Part shown: one piece after another, positions 1 through 7,479 of the stretch
Layout of the letters: each line of letters begins with the position of its first letter
Position numbering within the stretch: the stretch's first letter is position 1
NCBI GenBank assembly: GCA_903864375.1
Contig: CAIPFS010000174.1
Location: 1-7,600 of the forward strand
Reading direction: 5' to 3'
Length of the DNA stretch: 7,600 nucleotides
Source: an uncultured Verrucomicrobiota bacterium
GTDB taxonomy: Bacteria; Verrucomicrobiota; Verrucomicrobiia; Limisphaerales; UBA9464
Program-made: the position numbers and the translations under genes
The notes under the pieces: generated by a model
The model's database searches: none
What the model saw: the letters and a program-made list of their open reading frames with translations, nothing else
Told to the model about the DNA's origin: nothing

Positions 1-2
1 AT

Positions 3-140
3 CTGGTCAACAACGCCGGCGCGATTCCCGGCGGCGACCTGCTTACCGTGGACGAAGACACCTGGCGCCGCGCCTGGGACCTCAAGGTATTCGGCTACAT
101 CAATCTGTGCCGCGCGGTGTACCGGATGATGAAGGAACGG
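3..140 (+). pseudogene. Short-chain dehydrogenase/reductase fragment (NNAG region), truncated before the catalytic Tyr/Lys
   Basis: The 46 codons before the haloperoxidase-like part read LVNNAGAIPGG, then a TVDEDTWRRAWDLKVFGYINL stretch, then CRAVYRMMKER. This is the standard SDR segment from the end of strand beta-4 (NNAG, which stabilises the central sheet) through the next helix, where a conserved aromatic/Asn region precedes beta-5. In an SDR, MKxRGxGxIVN and then the catalytic Ser, YxxxK and C-terminal part should follow. None of these appears; the sequence changes to haloperoxidase-type after Arg (138-140). The Rossmann dinucleotide motif (TGxxxGxG) would lie upstream, outside the window. 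The fragment cannot be a working SDR alone. Its codons end in A/T in 6 of 46 cases against 12 of 46 in the next 46, a weak hint of different origin. The exact break could lie several codons either side of 140. Confidence 0.8.
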
Positions 141-1952
141 CACGCCTTTTCGAAGACCGCGAAGGACAGCCTGGCAGCCGATGATGCCCAGATGACCGCG
201 CTCGGCTATGACATCAACAATACTTCGCGGGACCTCTCGACCCCAGCAGGCGTCGGCAATTCGATCTACGATGCCGTTTCGCTCTGGTTCAGCAACGACG
301 GTTCCCGTGGAGCCAACGGGACGCCCTATCCTCTTGCAGATCCCCCGATCGCCTTCCCGGACTATCCCGTGAACGACGGAGGGTACGTGTACATCAATCC
401 CCCGCTGGCCACCGCCTTTGAGGGAATCACCGACGGTAAAGGAAACACCGTGGTGGACATCAATCATTGGCAACGATTGCAAATCGTTAATGCGGTGGAT
501 CAGAATGGGTTCCCGTCAGGACCGGTACAGCCGTACCTGGGGGTCCAATGGCTCCGGGTTCGCCCGTTCCAGCTGGCGCGGTTGGATTCGGCCCGTCCGT
601 GGATCGATCCGGGACCCCCCCCGCTCTATGGCGGGGCAACGCACGCACAGTTCGTGAAGGAAGTTGTGGCCGTCATCAAGGCCAGCAGCCAGTTGACCCC
701 GGACGATGGAGTCTCCATCGATATTTCCCCGGCGGTTTACGGCAACAACAGCCTCGAATATCCCGGGCAGTATGGCGAGGACACCCTCGATATCTATGAT
801 GGCCGGGGCTACGGCACCAATCCCGTCACCGGCGTCGCGTACGCTCCCAACAGGGTTAAACGCGGAGACTTCCTCCGAACGATTGCAGAATTCTGGGCTG
901 ATGGTCCGAATTCAGAAACCCCACCTGGACATTGGAATGTCCTGGCTAATTACGTCGCTGACCATCCGATGACTGTCAAACGCATTGGAGGCACGGGACC
1001 GGTGGTGGATGATCTGGAATGGGACGTCAAAGCCTACTTCGCGCTCAATGCCGCAGTCCATGACGCGGCCTGCGCCTGCTGGTCGATCAAGCGCTACTAC
1101 GATGGTTGGCGCCCCATCAGCGCGGTGCGCTTTTTGGGTGGACTGGGCCAGTCCAGTGACCCCCGGCTCCCCTCTTATCATCCCAACGGATTTCCCCTCA
1201 TCACGAACCTGATTGAGTTGGTCACCGCTTCGACTGCCGCACCGGGTGGCCGTCACGAAGGATTGATCCCCGGTCAGATAGCCCTTTACGCCTGGCCGGG
1301 TGAAACGCCCCAGCGGACCCAACCGAACGGCGTCTTCTTTATCGCGGCGGATTCCTGGACAACCTATCAACGGACCAACTTCGTCAGCCCCGCATTCCCC
1401 GGCTATGTCTCCGGACACAGCACCTTCAGCCGTTCTGCGGCCGAGGTCCTCACGGCCCTCACCGGTTCGCCTTACTTTCCCGGGGGTCTCGGCACCTACA
1501 CGGTCACCAATCTCGTGACCGAAAAGGGGCCGTCCCAACCGGTGACATTGGAATGGGCCACCTATTATGACGCCGCCGATGGAGCCGGAATCTCGCGTCT
1601 CTATGGCGGCATCCATCCTCCCGTGGACAACCTGGTCGGACGCAGGGTCGGAGCCGTGACCGGCAAGGGTGTCTGGGAAACCGCCCGGAAATACTTCGAC
1701 GGTTCCATCACCCAGGAGCCGGTGAACCTCGCCATTCAAAAGCTCGATTCCCACAAGGTGGAGGTGCGTTACGAGACCTATCGGGGTTTGTATTATAAGC
1801 TACAGATCACCACCAACCTGAGTCAGCCCTTCCAGGATGTCCCTGGAAGCACCATCCTGGCGTTCGACTCGTCGACGGCCAGCACCAACATCCTGACCGG
1901 CACCAATCTTTTCTATCGCGCCGTCCGCGGTCTGACGCCGGACTTGCAGTAA
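3..1952 (+). CDS. Vanadium-dependent haloperoxidase / PAP2-family phosphatase, 5'-partial, with an SDR fragment fused in frame at its N-terminus
   Basis: The frame is open from the window edge to TAA at 1950-1952; the real start lies outside. Numbering here counts from the in-frame GTG at 48. The active-site signature of the vanadium haloperoxidase/PAP2 superfamily is complete: K348-X6-R355-P356, S455-G456-H457 (in YVSGHS), and S516-R517-X5-H523-X3-D527. In the family these residues hold vanadate or phosphate, and His457 would be the axial ligand or nucleophile. Such enzymes either oxidise halides with peroxide or hydrolyse phosphate esters; the sequence does not say which. Residues about 32-200 (LGYDINNTS, NDGS, INPPLA, DINHWQRLQI) match the middle part of bacterial family members. 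A beta-rich C-terminal domain follows from about 556. The usual N-terminal helices and signal peptide are absent, replaced by SDR sequence up to base 140. The family call is firm; whether the intact ORF is natural is uncertain. It converges on recD. Confidence 0.85.
   Translation: MVNNAGAIPGGDLLTVDEDTWRRAWDLKVFGYINLCRAVYRMMKERHAFSKTAKDSLAADDAQMTALGYDINNTSRDLSTPAGVGNSIYDAVSLWFSNDGSRGANGTPYPLADPPIAFPDYPVNDGGYVYINPPLATAFEGITDGKGNTVVDINHWQRLQIVNAVDQNGFPSGPVQPYLGVQWLRVRPFQLARLDSARPWIDPGPPPLYGGATHAQFVKEVVAVIKASSQLTPDDGVSIDISPAVYGNNSLEYPGQYGEDTLDIYDGRGYGTNPVTGVAYAPNRVKRGDFLRTIAEFWADGPNSETPPGHWNVLANYVADHPMTVKRIGGTGPVVDDLEWDVKAYFALNAAVHDAACACWSIKRYYDGWRPISAVRFLGGLGQSSDPRLPSYHPNGFPLITNLIELVTASTAAPGGRHEGLIPGQIALYAWPGETPQRTQPNGVFFIAADSWTTYQRTNFVSPAFPGYVSGHSTFSRSAAEVLTALTGSPYFPGGLGTYTVTNLVTEKGPSQPVTLEWATYYDAADGAGISRLYGGIHPPVDNLVGRRVGAVTGKGVWETARKYFDGSITQEPVNLAIQKLDSHKVEVRYETYRGLYYKLQITTNLSQPFQDVPGSTILAFDSSTASTNILTGTNLFYRAVRGLTPDLQ
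1713..1949 (+). other. C-terminal beta-rich domain of the haloperoxidase-like protein, verrucomicrobial type
   Basis: After the catalytic core the protein continues for about 79 residues (about 556-634 counting from GTG 48). They contain VEVRYETYRGLYYKLQITTN, a hydrophobic/threonine-rich middle (STILAFDSSTASTN) and the ending NLFYRAVRGL. The pattern 'G..Y.LQ.TTNL....F..V......FYR.V' resembles the short beta-sandwich domain often found at the C-terminus of exported proteins in Verrucomicrobiota. This is pattern memory, not a search result. It would suit a secreted or envelope protein, which makes the missing signal peptide more striking. No sorting motif, membrane helix or LPxTG is seen at the end. 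Confidence 0.45.
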
Positions 1953-1955
1953 CCC

Positions 1956-1986
1956 CCCGAAGGCGGGTGAATTCAGGAAGACCTGA
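1956..1986. terminator. Two short hairpins in the 47-bp gap between convergent genes; possible weak terminator
   Basis: The gap 1953-1999 separates the stop codons of the haloperoxidase-like gene (plus) and recD (minus). It holds a 4-bp perfect stem CCCG/CGGG with an AAGG loop (1956-1967) and a 5-bp perfect stem TCAGG/CCTGA with an AAGA loop (1973-1986). Neither is followed by a T-tract on either strand, so this is not a canonical intrinsic terminator. The position between convergent genes is the only support for a role in transcript ending. Confidence 0.2.
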
Positions 1987-1999
1987 CATCCCCTTCCAT

Positions 2000-3919
2000 T
2001 CATTGGCCCGTCGCGCCGACGTCCGCCCACAAGGCGTCGGCCAGCCCCGAAAATCGTTCGGTCACACGTCCCAAACCGGCCAGCAGACTCTCCTCGGTGC
2101 CCCATATCTCGGCATGGCGACGAGCCCGGGTGACCGCCGTGTAGATCAGCTCACGGCTCACGAGGGGATGAGGATCGTCGGGAATCAGCAGGACCACCTC
2201 CTCGAATTCCGATCCCTGGCTCTTGTGAACCGTCATGAAATAGGCCGTCTCGTGGGGCGGCATCCGGAGGGGAGACAGTGAACGCGGTTCTCCATCGGGA
2301 GCCTCAAACCAGACCAACAGGCGGCCATCCGCCGGATCGGTCCATGCAAGGCCTGTGTCGCCATTGCTCAAGCCGAGATCCGCGTCGGTCGAAGTGACCA
2401 GGACCGGTCGCCCGGAGTACCAGTCCTCATTCGCCGGGATCAACTCCTGTCGCGCCATCATCCGGGTGATGTCCCGGTTCAATGTCTCAACACCAAAGGG
2501 GCCGTGCCTCAGCGGGGAAAGGAGGCGCAGTTCCTTGAGAACCGTCAGGGCCGCTGAAGGGTCTGCGGCGGCGACCAACCGGCGGTGCCACGGAATGAGC
2601 CGGTCGGTCAGGGCTTTCAACCGATCAGCGGCGGCGGGGATGGGAACCCGCTTCAATCCAGGAACCGTCCCGCGCCACGTGGACCGGGCAAGGGCGACGT
2701 CGCCGGAGCGAACAGACCGGCTGAAGGCATGAAGAGCACTTTCCGCACCGAAGCGATGACTGCGCCGCAACTCCACCAGCGAGTCAGCCATCGGCAGTGC
2801 TCCCGGAATGACCACATCGGTCGGCAGGGATCGTCCCAGACTGCCGAAGATTTCCGCCGCCCAGCTGGTTGAATAGTGACGGGAGGCGGGTCCAGACCAG
2901 AATTCCCCCAGAACGCTCCCCGCCTCGACGGCGGCGAGCTGGTCCTGATCCCCCACAAGAACGAGTCGCGTCGTTTCGGGCAGCGCACGCAGAAGGCGGA
3001 CCAGCAGGGCGATGTCCATCATGCTGGCTTCATCGACGATGACGACATCTGCGGACAGCAGGCGGGGGGCGGTTCCGGTGTTGGAACCTCCGGCAACCGG
3101 AGACAGACCCAGGAGCCGGTGGAGGGTGGTGGCCTGGACCGATTCGGACGGGGGACGGGGCACACCGGTGGGCAACTCGTCCATGGACTGACGGATGGCC
3201 TCGGTCAAGCGGGCTGCCGCCTTGCCGGTGGGTGCCGCGAGGCAGGCACGAAACGGACCTCTCCCTTCACGGTCCGCAAGTTCGGACAGGATGGCCAGAT
3301 GCCGGGCCACTGTCCTCGTCTTGCCGGTGCCCGGCCCCCCCGACAGGACGGTCAGTCCCCGTCGAAGGGCGGAGTAGGCGGCCAATGCCTGCCAATCGAA
3401 ATCTTCGTCCGGATGGGACGGAAAAAAGTGTCGGACCGCTGCTGAAAGTCGCCCGAGGTCCCAATCCTGAAGCCGCGCTGCGCGCTGGCGAAGCAGGGCC
3501 GCAGCTTCCTGTTCATAGGCCCAATACCGGTGCAGATACAGCCGGGAAACGGAATCAAGAACCAGGGGAGCCCGTGTCGACCACGGCATCGGCTTTGAAG
3601 CCTCCAGTGGGAACCCCACGTTTCGGCCCGGTACCCATGCGCTGGAATTCAACACCAGACCACTCCGGTTCAGGGCTTCCGTCCAGTCCGCCAGAACCGG
3701 TAATCGAATGGTGGAGGGAGCACGATCCACCACATCACTCAACAACCGTCCGGCAAACCGGTCGAGAGGGAGACAGGTGTGCCCTTCGCTTCGAAAATGG
3801 CTGACCAGCGCCGCCGCCCACACCACGGAATCGTCCGCCGAAGCCGACCACGCGGCGATCCGCAGGGCAAACTGGCGGGAGAGCGGCGAAAAGCCCTCAA
3901 GGTCTGCCGGGGTCAGCAT
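2000..3919 (-). CDS. recD: RecD, 5'-3' helicase subunit of exonuclease V (RecBCD)
   Basis: This 639-residue protein is slightly longer than E. coli RecD (608). RecD is the fast 5'-3' SF1B helicase of RecBCD, acting on the 5'-ended strand at double-strand breaks. Residues 1-170 form the RecD N-terminal region that in E. coli contacts RecC. Helicase motifs follow in order: Walker A GGPGTGKT (194-201), motif Ia APTGKAAARL (229-238), TLHRLLG (265-271), Walker B VDEAS (305-309), motif III LVGDQDQLAAVEAGSVLG (about 331-348), motif IV RRSHRF (385-390), motif V TVHKSQGSEF (563-572) and motif VI YTAVTRARR (593-601). All key residues are present. ATG 3919 is chosen because a strong GGAGGT lies 5 nt upstream; it overlaps the recB end by 7 nt (ATGCTGA). 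RecD2, the stand-alone type, is unlikely: the length is right for RecD, and recB precedes it directly. Ends in TGA. Confidence 0.96.
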   Translation of the reverse strand: MLTPADLEGFSPLSRQFALRIAAWSASADDSVVWAAALVSHFRSEGHTCLPLDRFAGRLLSDVVDRAPSTIRLPVLADWTEALNRSGLVLNSSAWVPGRNVGFPLEASKPMPWSTRAPLVLDSVSRLYLHRYWAYEQEAAALLRQRAARLQDWDLGRLSAAVRHFFPSHPDEDFDWQALAAYSALRRGLTVLSGGPGTGKTRTVARHLAILSELADREGRGPFRACLAAPTGKAAARLTEAIRQSMDELPTGVPRPPSESVQATTLHRLLGLSPVAGGSNTGTAPRLLSADVVIVDEASMMDIALLVRLLRALPETTRLVLVGDQDQLAAVEAGSVLGEFWSGPASRHYSTSWAAEIFGSLGRSLPTDVVIPGALPMADSLVELRRSHRFGAESALHAFSRSVRSGDVALARSTWRGTVPGLKRVPIPAAADRLKALTDRLIPWHRRLVAAADPSAALTVLKELRLLSPLRHGPFGVETLNRDITRMMARQELIPANEDWYSGRPVLVTSTDADLGLSNGDTGLAWTDPADGRLLVWFEAPDGEPRSLSPLRMPPHETAYFMTVHKSQGSEFEEVVLLIPDDPHPLVSRELIYTAVTRARRHAEIWGTEESLLAGLGRVTERFSGLADALWADVGATGQ

Positions 3920-6900
3920 GATCCACCTCCGGACGGCTCCAGGAGCACGTCGGCAAGTTCCCGGAGCAATGCCGCGCTGGGGCGGAACGAATAGACGCCC
4001 TGACCGGGCACCGAGGCATCCAGACCCCGAAGGAAAAGATAATGGACCCCTCCGAAATCGCGCTCATAGGAATATCCGGGCATTCGCAGCTGAAGCCAGC
4101 GATCGACGGCCAGAGCGTAAAGGAGAATCTGAAGCGGATACAGCCGGGCCGTCATTTCAGCGCCCATGGCCGCCAGGTTGTAATCGGCCTTGCGCCATCC
4201 CAGCCAGTTCGATTTCCAATCAATCACCCAGAATTGATCCCGGGCCCGGAACACCAAATCGATAAATCCACGCAATGCCCCTTCCACAGGAGAGAATTCA
4301 AGGGTGGCGACCGCCTCGGGAAAATCCGGGGGCAGCTCACCGGCGTAGCGGATCAACACCTCTGATATCTCCCTGACCGATGCCCGCCTCAGCGGCAGCA
4401 GGAACTCCAATTCGACGAGGCGCTCGTCCATCCGGACCTCGGACAGGGTGATCGGTTGTGGTCCGGACGATAGCGGAGTGGCATCCACCTCCCGGAGCAG
4501 TGTCTCCACCGCGGGACCGAAGGGACCATTCATTCCAAATTCCGCGAGGACCGATTCCATCCGCTCCCCCGAAAGGCTGCTGGAAACGTGGAGCTCCAAA
4601 ATCGAGTGCAGGCAGGTTCCCGCCTGGCGCCCGCGGGGGAATGAGGAGATCGATGCCTCATCGATCTCCGGCACCAGCGGGGGAACCTCATCGACCAGCC
4701 CCGACGCTGGAGCCGGATCGGGATCATCGGTCCAATCGTGGCGGTCGGCAGCCAACCCGGAGAAACTGGTGATCCGCCAGCCCCGGGTAATCTCTCGGGT
4801 GAACCGGCGGGCGGCGGGACTCGCGACCTCCAGGCAAGGCGGCGACCATCGACCGGTGGGAGGGTCTGGAACCTCCCGGACCAAAGCCCCAGCCCGGTGA
4901 GCCCACTCCTGGAGGATCGTCATGCCGGTCCGTGACGATTCGTCTGTCGAGTCCTGTTGAAGCCACGATTCGGCATCCGGATGAAGACCACCCTGCAGCC
5001 ACCAGCCCAGGGCGGTGCCGGCTTCGCGGGAGCTCTCGAAGCCAAGGTAGACACGGCGGCTCGCCCGGGTGAGGCCGACGTACAGAAGGCGGACATTCTC
5101 AGCCAATCGTTCCTTCAGAGCGATGAGTTGGTTGTTCTCAAATTCCGGTGAGCCAAGGTCCCAGCATGCTTCCGATGGAGAGCCTGGAGCATGGAAAACC
5201 ACCTGCTCCCTCCGCCGCTTCTTCGCAGCGGCGGTTTTCCTGACGAATGGGCAAAAGACGATCGGAAATTCCAGTCCCTTGCTGCCGTGCAGGGTCAACA
5301 ACCGCACCGCATCGTCATCCCGTTCAAGGCGGACGGCTGAATCCTCATCACCGTCGACCAGGGCCCTGGCGCCGGCTTCGAGCCACGCGACCTGACCGAG
5401 GGGACCCAGGGAATCGGACAGGGCAGCCGCCTGGAGCAATTCGGCCACGTGAAGGTAATTGGTGAGACGCCGCTCACCATCGAAGGACGACAACCAGCGG
5501 GCATTGGAACGGCAATCGCCGATGACCTGCCGAAACAGGGCCAAGGGTCCGTGGAGGGTCCATAGGGTGCGCCAGGCCTGGACACGATTCAACCAGAGTA
5601 TCCATTCCGACTCATTCCGGCCCAGTTGAAGCAGAGTCTCCGCCTCGAGCCCAACGAGGTCGCCGGCCAGTGCCCCGCGCAGCATGGACTCGCGCGCCTC
5701 CGGCAGGATGCCGGATAAGAACCGGAGGAGCTCGGAGGCTTCCGACGAGGTCAGAACATTTTCACGGGTGGGTAGGACCGCCGGAATGCCCCGCCGATAC
5801 AGGGCCGACGCCACCGCCTCCAATTGGAAGCGGGATTCGCCCAACACGGCGATATCGGCGGGCCGGACCGATCGCGCCTCCAGGCGCGCGCCGCCCTGCA
5901 GCAACCGAAAGACTTCACCGGCCACAGCCTCGACCAGAACATGAAGCGCTTTCTCATCCGAAAGTTCCCCCTCCCCATCCATCGTCCAGACCTGAAACGG
6001 TGCCGTGCTGCCATCCGGCTCAATGACCCGGAATGATGCCCGTTCAGGAGCCGGACGGATGGGATGAAACTCAATTTCCGGCAGGACGAACGGGCGCGAC
6101 GGGAAGCTCCAAAAGTCGTTGAGCTGATGAACGAGGTCGGCGCCCGTCCGCCAATTCACAGCAAGCGTATGACGGCGGTCGGCCACCCGGACGGCATCCA
6201 GATATGTGAAGATGTCGGCCCCCCGAAACCCGTAGATGGCTTGTTTCGGGTCACCGACGAGGAACAAGCGGCACCCGGGAACGGCAAAGAGCCGCTGAAA
6301 AATCTTCCATTGCACCGGATCGGTATCCTGGAATTCATCCACCAGAACGGCATCAAAATCGCTCCGGATGGCGACAGCGAGCCGGTCACCGCCGGGGGCA
6401 TTGAGTGCACCCAAAAGGTTGGTCAGGAGGTCTCCGTGGGAAAACTGGCGCAGGGATCGCTGACGGCGCGGAATTTCCTGCTCCGCCCAATCGAGAAAGG
6501 CACCGGGCCAGGCTTCCGACCAGGCCTTTGCCGCTTCGGATAACGCCCGGCGCTCCCGCATCCAGGATGAGCCCAGTTCCGCATCCATCCCCCGTTTGGC
6601 GTACAGGCGGACGCTCTCCTCGGAAAAATTCCACAAGGCTTCCAGACCGGCGATTCCCGTCTCACCATTGAGGCAGGCCTCCAGAGCCGGGCCCTGAGCC
6701 TTGAAATCCCTCACCCCCTTTTCCTTGGAACCAACCCAGGTGGACCGCTGGACCAGAAACGGGTGAAGAAGGTCGCGGGAGCGCCGCCACTCCTCCTGAA
6801 GCCGGGTCAGGCAGCGTTGCATCTCGGCGGCGAGCTGCGGAAGACCGGCGCCGGATGCCCCGTCGATTCGGCGCGCACCGGGGCGTCGATCAAGTTCCCC

Positions 6901-7479
6901 AACCAGGGCGGTCAATTCAGCGGCGGATTTTGCGGTCCGGGCCGCCCAGGTGACCACGACGGCCGGGGCTCGCAACATCTGGAGCATCCACCAGTCCCTC
7001 ACCAGTTCCGCATCCCTGACGAGGATGTTGGGATTCAGCTGAGCAGCAAACGAGGTGCCGGCTTCGAATGCGCGTCCCCGTTGAATCCGATGGCAGAATC
7101 CGTGGATGGTGCCGATGGGGGCTTCGTCAAAGTCCGCCCGCGCCTGGGCCAGTCGCCGGGCGACACCCTTCAGTTCAGGATCGGATCGACGACACCGGTC
7201 GAGAACCGCCTTCAGGAAGGGATCTGTATTGGATTCCCCTTCTGCCGCCCCGGATGCCTCCACCAGCCGCTGGTGAATCCGGCTCCGCAACTCGGAGGCG
7301 GCGGCATCGGTGTACGTCAGCACCAGGATCCGCTCCTGGGGAATTTCCAGTTCCAAGACCATGCGCAGCCAGAGGGCGGCGATGGCAAAGGTCTTCCCGG
7401 TTCCAGCGCTGGCCTCCAGCACCGTGATCCCTTCGGACAGAGGGGAGGAGGAGGCATCGAATTCACTCGGAGAAGTCAT
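3913..7479 (-). CDS. recB: RecB, 3'-5' helicase and nuclease subunit of exonuclease V (RecBCD)
   Basis: From ATG 7479 the protein has 1188 residues, close to E. coli RecB (1180). RecB is an SF1A helicase with a C-terminal nuclease that cuts both strands and, in E. coli, loads RecA after Chi. Helicase motifs: Walker A ASAGTGKT (23-30), Ia LVLTYTDAAASELRSRI (about 52-68), GTIHGFCHR (about 123-131), Walker B VDEFQDTD (380-387), III GDPKQAIYGFRGAD (409-422), IV VNWRT (441-445), V LTLHGSKGLEFP (about 725-740) and VI LLYVGLTRASRR (about 797-810). Nuclease: H958 in GTCLHSILE, D1074 in GFIDL, D1087 and K1089 in IDWKSN, then YPLQILLYALA. The D-X12-D-X-K spacing equals that of E. coli D1067/D1080/K1082. 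The ATG is preferred over GTG 7509 because it overlaps the recC stop as ATGA; it has no clear Shine-Dalgarno, which suggests coupled translation. AddA is unlikely given recC and recD on either side. Confidence 0.97.
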   Translation of the reverse strand: MTSPSEFDASSSPLSEGITVLEASAGTGKTFAIAALWLRMVLELEIPQERILVLTYTDAAASELRSRIHQRLVEASGAAEGESNTDPFLKAVLDRCRRSDPELKGVARRLAQARADFDEAPIGTIHGFCHRIQRGRAFEAGTSFAAQLNPNILVRDAELVRDWWMLQMLRAPAVVVTWAARTAKSAAELTALVGELDRRPGARRIDGASGAGLPQLAAEMQRCLTRLQEEWRRSRDLLHPFLVQRSTWVGSKEKGVRDFKAQGPALEACLNGETGIAGLEALWNFSEESVRLYAKRGMDAELGSSWMRERRALSEAAKAWSEAWPGAFLDWAEQEIPRRQRSLRQFSHGDLLTNLLGALNAPGGDRLAVAIRSDFDAVLVDEFQDTDPVQWKIFQRLFAVPGCRLFLVGDPKQAIYGFRGADIFTYLDAVRVADRRHTLAVNWRTGADLVHQLNDFWSFPSRPFVLPEIEFHPIRPAPERASFRVIEPDGSTAPFQVWTMDGEGELSDEKALHVLVEAVAGEVFRLLQGGARLEARSVRPADIAVLGESRFQLEAVASALYRRGIPAVLPTRENVLTSSEASELLRFLSGILPEARESMLRGALAGDLVGLEAETLLQLGRNESEWILWLNRVQAWRTLWTLHGPLALFRQVIGDCRSNARWLSSFDGERRLTNYLHVAELLQAAALSDSLGPLGQVAWLEAGARALVDGDEDSAVRLERDDDAVRLLTLHGSKGLEFPIVFCPFVRKTAAAKKRRREQVVFHAPGSPSEACWDLGSPEFENNQLIALKERLAENVRLLYVGLTRASRRVYLGFESSREAGTALGWWLQGGLHPDAESWLQQDSTDESSRTGMTILQEWAHRAGALVREVPDPPTGRWSPPCLEVASPAARRFTREITRGWRITSFSGLAADRHDWTDDPDPAPASGLVDEVPPLVPEIDEASISSFPRGRQAGTCLHSILELHVSSSLSGERMESVLAEFGMNGPFGPAVETLLREVDATPLSSGPQPITLSEVRMDERLVELEFLLPLRRASVREISEVLIRYAGELPPDFPEAVATLEFSPVEGALRGFIDLVFRARDQFWVIDWKSNWLGWRKADYNLAAMGAEMTARLYPLQILLYALAVDRWLQLRMPGYSYERDFGGVHYLFLRGLDASVPGQGVYSFRPSAALLRELADVLLEPSGGGSC
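3925..3930 (-). promoter_or_regulatory. Ribosome-binding site of recD
   Basis: On the minus strand GGAGGT is followed by a 5-nt spacer (GGATC) and the ATG at 3919. It lies inside the last codons of recB (Gly-Gly). This is a near-ideal Shine-Dalgarno sequence. It fixes the recD start and lets recD be translated by re-initiation or independently of recB termination. Confidence 0.8.

Noticed and set aside
48..50. GTG at 48 as the true start of the left-hand gene
   Set aside because: The reading frame and the SDR homology (LVNNAG) continue upstream to the window edge, so this GTG is an internal Val codon of the SDR segment.
615..622. Run of eight C residues inside the left-hand gene, a possible slippage or phase-variation site
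   Set aside because: The frame is preserved and encodes family-like GPPPLYGG. A single C8 tract in a GC-rich gene is not evidence of switching, although it is a plausible place for a sequencing error.
912..1754. A 280-codon minus-strand open frame opposite the haloperoxidase-like gene
   Set aside because: It is antisense to strongly conserved catalytic motifs, its translation is low-complexity and Gly/Arg-rich with no recognisable domain, and it has no ribosome-binding site. It is a GC-rich shadow frame.
1953..1999. Canonical bidirectional rho-independent terminator between the convergent genes
   Set aside because: The two hairpins have only 4- and 5-bp stems, and no T-tract follows on either strand. 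They are listed only as a weak possibility.
2876..4265. Several plus-strand frames of 185-190 codons opposite recD and the recB 3' end
   Set aside because: They overlap one another in different frames and lie antisense to recD helicase motifs and the recB nuclease domain. Their composition is typical of shadow frames in GC-rich DNA.
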